The translations under genes were made by a program, and so were the position numbers. DNA of 64,000 nucleotides from Diplonema japonicum (Eukaryota > Euglenozoa > Diplonemea > Diplonemida > Diplonemidae). The notes below the pieces were generated by a model, which had not been told where the DNA came from, made no database searches, and saw nothing but the letters and a program-made list of their open reading frames with translations. The stretch covers positions 310,001-374,000 of the forward strand of contig OZ025734.1 in the NCBI GenBank assembly GCA_964019335.1, given 5' to 3'. Position 1 is the stretch's first letter, and each line of letters starts with the position of its first letter. Of this stretch, positions 1-9,340 are shown in pieces.

Positions 1-1365
1 TAATTAAACATGTATTTTGAACGATCATCATTTTTGCAAAAACCAAACACACAGCCAAGTAGATCACATCTCAGAGAGGACAAGTCACGGTGCACTCCGC
101 AAAGGGGGTCATCAGAGGCCGTGTGCAAAACTCTTTTATAATACATAACATATCGGTGAGAGGTGCTGCTCGGGACGCTCTGCACGGTACTTCACCGTCT
201 CTCCCCGTCAGCGGTAAGTTCACTCTGCCGCATGGGGAGGCAGCCAGAATCCAGAATGAGGGTGTGGCCATCGGAGGCCGTGTCCACAAAGTTCTTGCCT
301 TCCACAGGGGAGGGGTCAGCAGGCAATAAGAACATTCGCATTGCAGGCTTGCTGCTCAGAAGTCTAACACGTGATTGAGGTTGCCGTGTGGTCATCATGC
401 AGAGGGGGTCACAGAAGATGGTCAAAGCTGGGGGAGACACATGTCAGAAAGGACAAGTCACGGTGCACTCCGCAAAGTGTGCAAAAGTCCTACCCTTCGA
501 AATGTCATATCTGACACAAGCGCGAAGACCTAACGCTGCACAGGTGTCTGTCGCAGCAACGAAAGGCGCTTAAGCTGTGTGGGCCGTCTCTTTTAGGATT
601 CATCTCAGAGAGGACAAGTCACGGTGCACTCCGCAAAGGGGGTCATCAGAGGCCGTGTGCAAAACTCTTTTATAATACATAACATATCGGTGAGAGGTGC
701 TGCTCGGGACGCTCTGCACGGTACTTCACCGTCTCTCCCCGTCAGCGGTAAGTTCACTCTGCCGCATGGGGAGGCAGCCAGAATCCAGAATGAGGGTGTG
801 GCCATCGGAGGCCGTGTCCACAAAGTTCTTGCCTTCCACAGGGGAGGGGTCAGCAGGCAATAAGAACATTCGCATTGCAGGCTTGCTGCTCAGAAGTCTA
901 ACACGTGATTGAGGTTGCCGTGTGGTCATCATGCAGAGGGGGTCACAGAAGATGGTCAAAGCTGGGGGAGACACATGTCAGAAAGGACAAGTCACGGTGC
1001 ACTCCGCAAAGTGTGCAAAAGTCCTACCCTTCGAAATGTCATATCTGACACAAGCGCGAAGACCTAACGCTGCACAGGTGTCTGTCGCAGCAACGAAAGG
1101 CGCTTAAGCTGTGTGGGCCGTCTCTTTTAGGATTCATCTCAGAGAGGACAAGTCACGGTGCACTCCGCAAAGGGGTCATCAGAGGCCGTGTGCAAAACTC
1201 TTATGGTTTTTAGATGCCGAATATCAAGGTTTTCCTTTGGTAGTTCTTTTGTTCAGAAGGAATCCAACTTTTTTCAAAAATATCGATCTCAGCTGGAAAA
1301 GGCGAACCCTTTCCATCGAGTGGTTAATTAAACATGTATTTTGAACGATCATCATTTTTCTTTCC
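1..1365. repeat. Modular repeat array R1 with two 534-bp tandem units
   Basis: Positions 71-604 and 605-1138 read as identical 534-bp units, followed by a truncated third start at 1139-1205. A different module then runs from about 1247 and ends in TTAATTAAACATGTATTTTG at about 1325-1344. The window opens inside that same TTAATTAAACATG module, so the array continues to the left. Each unit contains the 20-nt core GACAAGTCACGGTGCACTCC twice (79-98 and 452-471 in unit 1; 613 and 986 in unit 2; 1147 in the third). It lies 3' of the EFL gene. No RNA gene or domain is recognised. Small ORFs on both strands are conserved between copies only because the DNA is nearly identical. Confidence 0.9.
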
Positions 1366-1758
1366 ACCAAGGTTGTGTTGCACTCAAAACGCAAGAAAAA
1401 AAAAAAAAAAAAAAAAAAGAAAAAAAAATGACATTTAAAAAAAGAAGCCAAAATGAAGATTTAAAAAAGAAACAAGATAAAGTTCACAAAAATAGAAAAC
1501 TGAAAAACAAAAAGCTGAACGTTCCGAGTTTGCAGGTAAGGTAACACAAAGCGGAGTGATGTGTGCCAAAAGCCAACACCATCAAAAGTGCCACGAAGTG
1601 GGAACGAGAAGGGTTGGTGGACACACCACTGCAAAGCTTCAAGAAAAAAAAGGGGGGGGGGGAATGGAAAATGATTCAAAAACTCTTTTTGATTTTCTCT
1701 CAACTCAACTCAATAACTAAAAGTCCCCCCCACCACCACGACCACCACCACCACCTAT
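1366..1758. other. 3' flank of EFL copy A, no gene seen
   Basis: A-rich spacer with runs of A (about 1395-1418), a G run near 1655 and a CCA/CAC-rich stretch at about 1728-1755 just 3' of the EFL stop codon. The same spacer follows EFL copy B at about 34521-34924, so it belongs to the duplicated block. No polyadenylation signal can be assigned. Confidence 0.6.
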
Positions 1759-3351
1759 CTACTTCTTCTTAGCGATGACCTTCTCAGTGGTCTTGGTGAC
1801 CTTGCCAAGCATGACGACCCCGTTGCCCTCCATGATGGCGACACGGGAGAGACCCTCGCAGTTCTTGAAGGTGTCGACGACGAGGGGCTGCTGGGGGGCG
1901 AAGACGACCTCAGCCATCTCGTTGGCCTTCAGGCAGTGGGGCTCCTCCGCCTTCTTCCCGCCAGTCTCCTTCCCCATCTTCCACACCAGCTGGGTCATCC
2001 TCACGGCGGACCTCCCCGTCCTCACGAAGCACACGGGGGTGTACCCGACCTTCAGCTCACCGGGGTGGTCCAGGATCTGCACCTGCGCGTTGAAGGTCCC
2101 GGCCTCCTTCAGGGAGGCGTCCTTCTTGTAGATCATCACGTCACCGGTCCTCGGCATGTTGTCCTTGTTGAGACCCTTCACGTTCAGCCCCACGTTGTCA
2201 CCAGCCTTGGCGTCCTCGCACCTCTTGTGGTGCATCTCGCAGGTGAAGACCTTCCCCACGCAAGCGTTGGCGGCCGTGTGGGTGGGGAGGAAGAGCACTT
2301 CCTCACCTGGCTTCACGATACCTTGCTCCACACGGCCGGTAATAACATCACCGACACCCTTGATCTGTGTTTTTGTGTTGTGTTGGTGTTGGTGTTGTGT
2401 TGGTGTTGTGTTGTGTTGTGTTGTGTTGGTGTTGTGTGTTGGTGTTGTGTTGGTGTTGTGTTGTGTTGGTGTTGTGTTGTGTTGTGTTGTGTTGTGTTGT
2501 GTTGTGTTGAGTGTGTGTTTTCTTTCGTGTCTTCTCTCACATACCTTGTACACACCCGAAACAGGCATCCTCATAGGAGCATCGTTCTTCCTCTCAGGCA
2601 TCCTCACCATCTTGTCAAGGGCATCAACAAGGGTGTCGATGTGAAGCTTCTCGTCAGCCCCGACGAGGACATCCTGACCCTTCCACCAGTCCATCTTAGT
2701 CGACTTCTTCAGAAGGTTGTCACCGATCCAACCCGAGATGGGGAGGACGGGGACGTTCTTCTCAACGAAGTCCTTCTTCCAACCGGTCTTCACCAACATG
2801 CTCTTCATCTCCTCCTTGATCTCGTTGTACCTCTCCTCCTTGTACTGCGCGACGTCGCAGTCCATCTTGTTGATCCCGACGATGAGCTGCTTCACACCGA
2901 GCAGGTTGATGAGACGGGCGTGCTGCCTGGTCTGCCCCTGGATCTCACCAGCCTTGTGGTTCCCCCTCGCGATCGCCGACACGAAGTTCCCGTCAGCGGG
3001 GATCATCAGGAGCGCCACGTCCGCCTGCGAGGCCCCGGTGATCATGTTCTTGATGAAGTCCCTGTGCCCAGGGGCGTCGATCACCGTGTAGTGCCACTTC
3101 TCCGTGAAGAACTCCTTCGTCGTGCAGGCGATCGTCACACCACGCTCACGCTCCTCCTTCTGCCTGTCCATGTAGAAGGCGAAGGCGAAGGACTGCTTCC
3201 CGAGACGCTCCGCCTCAGCCTTCAACTTCTCCATCTCACGCTCGGGTATCCCACCCAGCTCGAAGAGGAGACGCCCCGTCGTCGTCGACTTCCCAGAGTC
3301 CACGTGACCGCAGATCACGATCGACAAGTGCTGCTTACCGTCCGTTGCCAT
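1759..3351 (-). CDS. EFL: Elongation factor-like GTPase (EFL), copy A, two exons
   Basis: GTPase of the EFL family, which replaces EF-1alpha in several eukaryotic lineages and delivers aminoacyl-tRNA to the ribosomal A site in the cytosol. Exons are 3351-2545 and 2364-1759, giving 470 aa, the usual family length. Visible motifs are the P-loop GHVDSGKS (residues 15-22), DAPGH (92-96), NKMD (161-164) and the RQKEERERGVTI stretch near 64-74. EFL-type signatures include GGIPERE and PADGNFVSAI. The intron falls after Lys269 in phase 0 and splicing rejoins VYK to IKGVGDV. ATG 3351 is chosen because the G domain starts at once and an SL-type acceptor lies 31 nt upstream. The exons read as identical to copy B. 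Confidence 0.95.
   Translation of the reverse strand: MATDGKQHLSIVICGHVDSGKSTTTGRLLFELGGIPEREMEKLKAEAERLGKQSFAFAFYMDRQKEERERGVTIACTTKEFFTEKWHYTVIDAPGHRDFIKNMITGASQADVALLMIPADGNFVSAIARGNHKAGEIQGQTRQHARLINLLGVKQLIVGINKMDCDVAQYKEERYNEIKEEMKSMLVKTGWKKDFVEKNVPVLPISGWIGDNLLKKSTKMDWWKGQDVLVGADEKLHIDTLVDALDKMVRMPERKNDAPMRMPVSGVYKVCERRHERKHTLNTTQHNTTQHNTTPTQHNTNTTPTHNTNTTQHNTTPTQHQHQHNTKTQIKGVGDVITGRVEQGIVKPGEEVLFLPTHTAANACVGKVFTCEMHHKRCEDAKAGDNVGLNVKGLNKDNMPRTGDVMIYKKDASLKEAGTFNAQVQILDHPGELKVGYTPVCFVRTGRSAVRMTQLVWKMGKETGGKKAEEPHCLKANEMAEVVFAPQQPLVVDTFKNCEGLSRVAIMEGNGVVMLGKVTKTTEKVIAKKK
2365..2544 (-). other. In-frame, stop-free intron of EFL copy A made of AACAC repeats
   Basis: On the minus strand the intron starts GTATGTGAG and ends AAACACAG. 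It is 180 nt long, a multiple of three, and consists mostly of AACAC and AACACC units. Because AACAC repeats contain no stop codon in any forward frame, the reading frame stays open and would add Asn-Thr-Thr-Gln-His repeats. The insertion breaks the conserved VYK-IKG junction of EFL, and splicing restores it exactly. Confidence 0.92.
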
Positions 3352-3379
3352 CTTTAGTTTTTCTCTTTTTAACTTGCTG

Positions 3380-3440
3380 CCCCTGTAGGTGCAGGTGTGT
3401 GGGTTTGTGGGGGGTGGGGAGAATAGTAGAAGGACAATAT
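3380..3440 (-). promoter_or_regulatory. Predicted spliced-leader acceptor of EFL copy A
   Basis: Reading the minus strand, a pyrimidine-rich tract (about 3440-3390) is followed by CACCTACAG, with the AG at 3384-3383 and the exon starting at 3382, 31 nt before the ATG. No cis donor is evident upstream, so trans-splicing is inferred. The same arrangement occurs at EFL copy B. Confidence 0.55.
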
Positions 3441-3769
3441 AAAAAAAAAAGGTCGTCTCGATTGTAGTGGTGCCATGCATGTAGTATGTGACAAGGAATG
3501 TAAAAGTGGAGAGGCAAAGAAAGCCTTTTGAAATAGGGAGAGGGGCCACAGAAGCAATTAAGCACCAACTGGAAAGTATGTTGTGGGAGGTATGCTTCAC
3601 TGGCACAAGTTCGCGGAGAGGCTACAACCTGGGTGGTTTCCTGATGAAGACGTGACTAGTAAGTAATTCTGTGTGCGGTGTGATTGTAGAAGGTGGCACT
3701 AGGAAGAATGAAAGAAACAGGTGTGAGAAAGAAGAGATAACAATAACAACACTAGCTCTTCACTGCCTT

Positions 3770-4040
3770 TCATCGTGGTCTTCGTACTTCCTTTTCACAC
3801 CCCTCTTCAGCGACCTGACCATTAAGTGCTGCCACATGAAGGTAGGAGGTTCCGTCATCATCCACAAGGCTGGGGTCAAGCTTGCACTCTTCGATGAAAT
3901 ACCTCATCACATCAAGGTACCTGACAACATGCAAGTGGTTGCTACACACAGCAAGGTCTATGGGTGCCATGCCTCTATTGTCTCCCAAATTGGGGTCCAG
4001 CTTAAAGTCACTCACGAGCCACTCCAGTGATAGGATTGTT
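3770..4040 (-). pseudogene. Ankyrin-repeat gene fragment A
   Basis: A short stretch encodes about two and a half ankyrin repeats (for example GMAPIDLAVCSNHLHVVRYL) nearly identical to the middle of the intact ankyrin gene at 41287-43713. An internal deletion joins this to that gene's last codons in a different frame, so the basic C-terminal tail is misread and ends early. It has no start codon of its own. The same fragment sits beside EFL copy B (36969-37240), so it formed before the block was duplicated. Non-functional. Confidence 0.8.
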
Positions 4041-4149
4041 TTGGTTGCTACCTGCAGCCTTCCAACTTTAGAACTTTTGTTTGTTGTCCGGTTTCGCTGG
4101 TGTGATTGGGAAGAAGGGCAGCATAGTCCCCCCCCCCCGTGTTTTTTTC

Positions 4150-4390
4150 TTTTCTTTAGGGACCGATTTTTGACTATTCTGAGGAATTTGTGTTTCCAAC
4201 GAAACAAGCAAGCGTGCCGACTTCTACGAAGATACACAAAGTATCGTGGCTGGTGTCCTAGGTAATTTCTGCATGGCGTTTGGCATGGCATCCCGAGCAG
4301 CACTTGAATGTGGACGAACGCATAATCCCACATACTGGGGACTTCTGCGACAGCCTCGGCGAACACATGTGATATTAGTTTCTTTAGAGG
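4150..4390 (+). pseudogene. piggyBac transposase fragment A
   Basis: In shifting frames the plus strand reads DRFLTILRNLCF, then, after a small deletion, SKRADFY. Further on it reads HLNVDERIIPHTGDF at about 4304-4350. The first part matches the element at 6437-8242 (RDRFLTILGNLCF, NKRADFY). The second resembles the piggyBac DDE-domain segment that has VDE followed by a Pro and Gly. Frameshifts and stops make it inactive. It directly adjoins the ankyrin fragment and is repeated at about 37360-37600. Confidence 0.7.
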
Positions 4391-4399
4391 AAGGGTTTT

Positions 4400-4702
4400 T
4401 TCGGTGCGGTGCCATGCAGCATGCGTGACACAGCGGCCACCCTTTTGAAGCCGAGTCGAGTGATGCGGTCGCTTGTAGGCGGTTTTCAATTCCATCAGCT
4501 TGTCGTGCGTGGAGTGGGTGGCGAAAATGCGCCTCCTGGAGAAGCCAATAGCTGCCTTACCTCCAATGGCGATGAGACTTCACTCTTTTCTGCTCGTCTG
4601 CTAGGAAGGGTTGTCGCTTCTTCCGTGCTCTGCATGCTGCACAAGGAAGAATGAAAGAAACAGGTGGGAGAAAGAAGAGATAACAATAACAACACTAGCT
4701 CT
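4400..4702. other. Spacer between ankyrin remnants, no gene recognised
   Basis: About 300 nt unique in the window up to about 4640. It then joins a sequence (GAAGAATGAAAGAAACAGGT onward) that also precedes the ends of the other ankyrin copies at about 3710, 36905 and 41230. No domain or RNA is recognised. Confidence 0.5.
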
Positions 4703-6350
4703 TCACTGCCTTTCATCGTGGTCTTCGTACTTCCTCTTCACACCCCTCTTTTCGGGAGAAGCCTCCTTGCGCCTTGCCAGAAGAAGTGCCCGAATGGACT
4801 CAACGTTGCCCCCCTCAGCCGCGTAGAACAGTGGGGTGTGCCCCTCCCCGTCCCTCACACAAGGGTCCTGCTCGTACTCATCGATGAGGAGCTTCACCGC
4901 CTCCAAGCTGCCTCTTGCTGCATAGTGCAAGGGTGTCTCGCCATTGTTGTCCCTCATGCTGGGGTCCACTTTGCATTCATCGAAGAGGTACCTCATCACC
5001 TCCATGCACCCTCTACCTGCTGCTTCGTGATTGACGGTGCTTCCGTCTAACTCATCTGACACGGTGCAAGGGTCAAGCTTGCACTCTTCGACAAAGTACT
5101 TCACCACATCAACTTGGTTGTTCCTTGCCGCTCTTTGCAAGGTGGTGCCTGTCCCATCCTTCATCCCAGGGTAAAGCTTGCAGACTTCAGTGAGATACCT
5201 GACCACATGCAGCTGTCCCCACTCTACTGCGGTGTCCATGGGTGCGAAGCCATAGACAGTCCTTGAGCCAGGGTTTAGCTTGTGAACATCAACAAGGTGC
5301 CTCACCGCCTCCAGCTGACCAAATTGTACTGCAATCATCAACGGCGTGACCTTGTCCTGGGCCGTCAGTTCCTGCTTGTAAACATTGACGAGACAGTCAA
5401 TTGCCGCAAGCTTGCCACTCACAGCAGCGAAGTGGAGAGGTGTGATGCCCTCTTTGGCGTCCCTTGCCCCAGGGTCCAGCTTGTACTCGTCGATGAGGAG
5501 CCTCATGGCCTCCACGTGACCCTTAAGTGCTGCCACATGAAGGTAGGAGGTTCCGTCATCATCCACAAGGCTGGGGTCAAGCTTGCACTCTTCGATGAGA
5601 TACCTGACAACATGCAAGTGGTTGCTACACACAGCAAGGTCTATGGGTGCCATGCCTCTATTGTCTCTCAAATGGGGGTCCAACTTTAAGTCACTCACGA
5701 GCCACTCCAGTGATTGAAGCCTTCCCGCTTCCGCTGCGTGGTGGACGAGAGTTGCACCGCTGGGTTCCATAACCGCAGGGTCTTGCTTGCACTCCTCAAT
5801 GAGATACTTCATAGCCTCGAACTGGCCTTTTGTGAGAAGGACTGCAACAAGGCCATCGGCAGTCGGGGTCGCAGGGTCTATCTTGCACCTCAATGAGGTA
5901 CCTCAAGGCCTCCACATGACCCCCCAGTGCCGCCCTGTGAATGTGAGCATAGCCCTCATCGTCCTCACCGCTCGGGTCTTGCTTGCAAACTTCGACAAAA
6001 TACTTCACCACATCAACGTTGTTGTACATTGCCGCCAGGTGCAAGGGTGTGGTGCCTGTCCCATCCTCCATCCCAGGGTCAAGCTTGCAGACTTCAGTGA
6101 GATACCTGACCACATGCAGCTGTCCCTTCTCTGCTGCGATGTCCATGGGTGCGAAGCCGTCTGTGGTCCTTGAGCCAGGGTTTTGCTTGTGAACTTCGAC
6201 AAGGTGCCTCACTGCCTCCAGCTGACCGCCTTGTGCTGCATACATAATAGGCGTTACTTTACCGTCCTCGTCACCGACCGTCAGCTCCTGCTTGTAAACA
6301 TTGACGAGACAGTCTCGCATTGCCGCAAGCTTGCCACTAAGCGGCGCCAC
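4703..6350 (-). pseudogene. Ankyrin-repeat gene copy A, frameshifted and 5'-truncated
   Basis: Nearly the same sequence as the 3' part of the intact ankyrin gene at 41287-43713, including the basic C-terminal tail (RGVKRKYEDHDERQ). Compared with that copy, two bases are missing near 5887 (TTGCACCTC here, TTGCACACCTC there). Codons 5' of this point (6350-5888) are therefore in another frame from those 3' of it (5886-4703). The N-terminal repeats are lost at about 6350, just before the piggyBac insertion, and several internal repeats are missing or rearranged. It has roughly 15 ankyrin-type units of about 35 residues. It most likely makes no full-length product. Confidence 0.85.
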
Positions 6351-6436
6351 CTCTCAGACATGGCGTGTCGGGTCCCCTTTTCCTGGTATAATAATCCCAA
6401 TCCGGATATAAATGATTCATTTAAATCAGTATTTAA

Positions 6437-8242
6437 CCATCTACCAACGAGCGTCTATATATAGACGATTTGAAAAAAAATCTTTTACGCAAAGGGCTTT
6501 CAATGCAATACGGCCCGGCCCTTTCTTGCCGGCGGGGTCCTGCGCGGAAAATATGAAAAATATAAACTAAATGCTGCCCTAACTTAACAAGAAAATGAAA
6601 AAATGAAAAAAAACGCCAGCCCAAATTTACCCTTAAAAATCACTTCAAAAAAAGGCGCCCGGAAAGAGGCCGGAAGAGAACGTTATGAGTGATGGCAGCA
6701 CTGATGGCTCATCCCTATTATGCAATTTTGATACAAACAGTGATTCTGATACGAATTCGACCGATTCCGAGTCACAGCAGGGTGATTGGACGGCAAAGCC
6801 GGAGCAGTTGGAAGGCATCCGGTTTCGTGAAGATCGGAATCCTTGTGGACCCTGTTTTGACATCAAAGGCTCAACGCCATTCCATATATTCTCCAAATGC
6901 TCGTCCCAAACGTTATTCGGGTCATAACTTCGAACAATGTGGCAAATGCGGCTAAAAAAGGTGTCTCCCTGGATCTCGATGCTGCTTCTCTGCGTACCTT
7001 CCTAGGTGTCCTTCTGTCGATGGACTTGGATATCAAGCCAGATTATTCTGACTACTGGTGCACTGGCTCCACGCCTCTCAACCACACCCCTGGGTACGCC
7101 ACCGTCATGTCAAGAGACCGCTTTTTGACTATTCTGGGAAATCTGTGTTTCCACAGCGAAACAAACAAGCGTGCTGACTTCTACCTATCGCAAAGGCCTC
7201 CCGGAGATCATGGATGCCCCAAAGAAGCGAGGCCGCATGCCCAAGGACGCGCATCCCGTGGGGACACCCAGTTCCACCAGCACGCGAGCATCCTTTGCAA
7301 CACAACGTGGCATGACATCATGCCTGTGTGCTTTCTATCGACGTTGGATGTTCCGGTGAAGTCAAATTTGACGTGTCGGCCAAAAGAGAATGAAAGCCGG
7401 AAAGGACATCCCGCCCCCCACCAAGTGCATATTTACAACACCACAATGGGCGGAACCGACGCTGGGTGATGCTGTGACAAAACGCCATAAACGCACCCTT
7501 ATGACTTAAAAGTGGCCCCTAAAAGTATTTTTGTACTTGTTAGGTAAATCTCTGGCGAATGCTTGGCTTGTTTGGAAAGAAGCCTTGCCCCCCAACGCCC
7601 TGAGTACGAACGACAGTGGATTTACGCTTTTCAAAGAGGCAGTCATCGAAGGGCTACTAGGGAGGCAGTCTAAACAACAGATAAAGTCAACTACAGAGCA
7701 GGCTGCCCCAATACCATGCCCCGAAACACAGAACGAGTGCTCTAAGACCCCAATGCGCCGTGACAGTACCTTCTGGGACCATTTCCCCGAAAAAGTAGTG
7801 CAACGTGCGGTGCAAGCATTGCAAGTCGAAAAGACCCCTATTTCAGTGTTCAGCCTGCTTGGTACAACTTTGTGTGACTCCGTGCTTCAAAGACTACCAC
7901 CTTGCCGGGGATACCCCAGAAACCCCTCCCGGGGTCAAAAAAGAAGTCCCCCAGCCCTGGGGCACATACGAACCGCGTCAAGAAGGCCTTAAATAGTTTT
8001 TTATAGAATTTTACAGTCGATTTTTTTTGACTTGTTTTTTGTACCCCCTCTCGGGCACTTCAGGAACGATATTTTTGACAATGTTGTGGGGGTGGACCCT
8101 GCTGTGGGCACCCTCTCTCTAGAATTGGGACATCTGGAGGCATTTCCGGGGGCATATAGCCCCGGCGTTGCGCTAGAATAGCTTTTTTTGAAGTTTTGAA
8201 AATTTACCCCCTGGTGGGCAAAAATGGTCCGTTGGTAGATGG
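6437..8242 (+). mobile_element. piggyBac-family DNA transposon with TTAA target duplication
   Basis: The element is bounded by TTAA at 6433-6436 and TTAA at 8243-8246. Immediately inside are 13-bp perfect terminal inverted repeats, CCATCTACCAACG at 6437-6449 and CGTTGGTAGATGG at 8230-8242. TTAA target sites and short terminal repeats of this size are hallmarks of piggyBac. A 16-bp palindrome, CGTCTATATATAGACG, lies just inside the left end (6452-6467). The 1806-bp interior holds a broken transposase on the plus strand. It separates the truncated ankyrin pseudogene from the Q/H-rich gene, and is the only clear plus-strand coding remnant with fragments A and B. Confidence 0.9.
6685..7996 (+). 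pseudogene. Degenerate piggyBac transposase
   Basis: Recognisable blocks appear in order but in different frames. They are an acidic N-terminus (NSDSDTNSTDSESQQGDW, from 6685), the MSRDRFLTILGNLCFHSETN block (about 7108-7170), RKGLPEIMDAPKKRGR (about 7186), WHDIMPVCFLSTLDVP (about 7309), HIYNTTMGGTDAG (about 7428-7466, matching YN..MGG.D near the last catalytic residue) and a Cys-rich C-terminal finger from 7805 (CKHCKSKRPLFQCSAC then CVTPCFKDYH). The part between NKRADFY and RKGLP that should carry the earlier catalytic aspartates is deleted, and there are several frameshifts. It cannot encode an active enzyme. Confidence 0.87.
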
Positions 8243-8247
8243 TTAAA

Positions 8248-9308
8248 AAGAATAGTCACGCACCATCCCCATAAGGAAAGACGCGTTGCAGTTGTTATGA
8301 ACTCTTTCGAGAGAGAGAAAGGGGGGGGGGGGGTATATTTTATGAGAGATGGCCGTGTGCTGATGAGGGCACAGGGGGTGTGGGAGGAAGACAACGCACT
8401 CACAGCAGTGCGATGACCTTGGTGGTGGCGACCTGCTGCTCCCTCACGCAGGAGGAAAGGTACATCCTCGAGACCTCTCTTGCTGTGTGCTGCGCGTGCT
8501 TCATCTGAGACATGAGCACAGGTTGCATTCCTTCTGCCGCCAGACATTCCTTCTCGAAGCCCCTCATGTTCTGCAGACACATTGCTGCAAGCTTTTCTAC
8601 TGCCTCCACTCGAGACCCCGCCAGAGCCAGCTGCTGTAGTTGGTGTTGGTGTTGGTGTTGGTGTTGCTGTTGCTGTTGCTGTCTGTTCCCCAAGTCATCC
8701 AGCCCTGTCCCCGCCGTTGTGGTGGTCCTCGGAGTGGCGCCTGTGTCTTGTGTTGGTGGTGGTGATGATGATGATGATGGTGGCGGTGGTGGGGGCCTTG
8801 GAGTGATACGCTCTTCAGCCAACGCCATCGCCTTTGGTTGTGGTGTCATCAAGGGCTCCTGCAGCAGCGGCCTTGCCTGCGGCTCCATCACAGTTCCTTG
8901 CTGAACACATCCTTCCTCTTCCTTTTCTTCTTCTGGCTGGTCTCTGCTGGTTCTCCTTCCCGGTGTTCTCTGATGCTGCACTTCTCGTGGCACGGGTGGT
9001 GCCGGTGGTGGGAGGAGCGGTGGCTGTGGTGTCGCGGCTTGCTGCCCAGCAGCAGCACCCACGTCGCCGACTGGTCCATCGTACTTCAACTTCTCCTCCA
9101 TCCCGAACATGAAGCCGTCCCCGTCCATCAGCACGTCGCCCTCTACTTCCACCCCCCACATCCCTTCCTCTACCTCCCCTCCCAGCAGCCCCTCCCCCAG
9201 GAACGTGTCACCTTCCATCTCAGACAAAAACGCCATTTCGTCTTGTGTATGTAACCTGTGCAAGAACCTTCCCATCCCCTGATGTGCTTCCCTGCACGTT
9301 GGATGCGA

Positions 9309-9340
<32 letters not shown>

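Larger units (their letters stand above)
1247..4398. repeat. Duplicated block 1, left copy (right copy about 34408-37602)
   Basis: About 3.15-3.2 kb containing the end module of the repeat array, EFL, the ankyrin fragment and the piggyBac fragment. Differences seen are the EFL intron repeat length (33 nt) and a few homopolymer lengths. Both copies have the same orientation. Confidence 0.92.

Noticed and set aside
71-1138. The 534-bp repeats as a CRISPR array or rRNA/SL RNA cluster
   Set aside because: Units are contiguous without spacers, and neither a 5S rRNA nor a plausible SL exon plus donor was recognised.
1936-3357. 473-codon plus-strand ORF opposite EFL (and 484 codons at 35102-36556)
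   Set aside because: Antisense shadow caused by the GC-rich third positions of EFL; no known motif, and the opposite strand encodes a conserved GTPase.
1759-3606. A 615-residue EFL with an N-terminal extension and Asn-Thr-Gln-His insert
   Set aside because: The insert interrupts a conserved junction and has exact GT-AG ends; the extension covers the 5' leader and SL acceptor.
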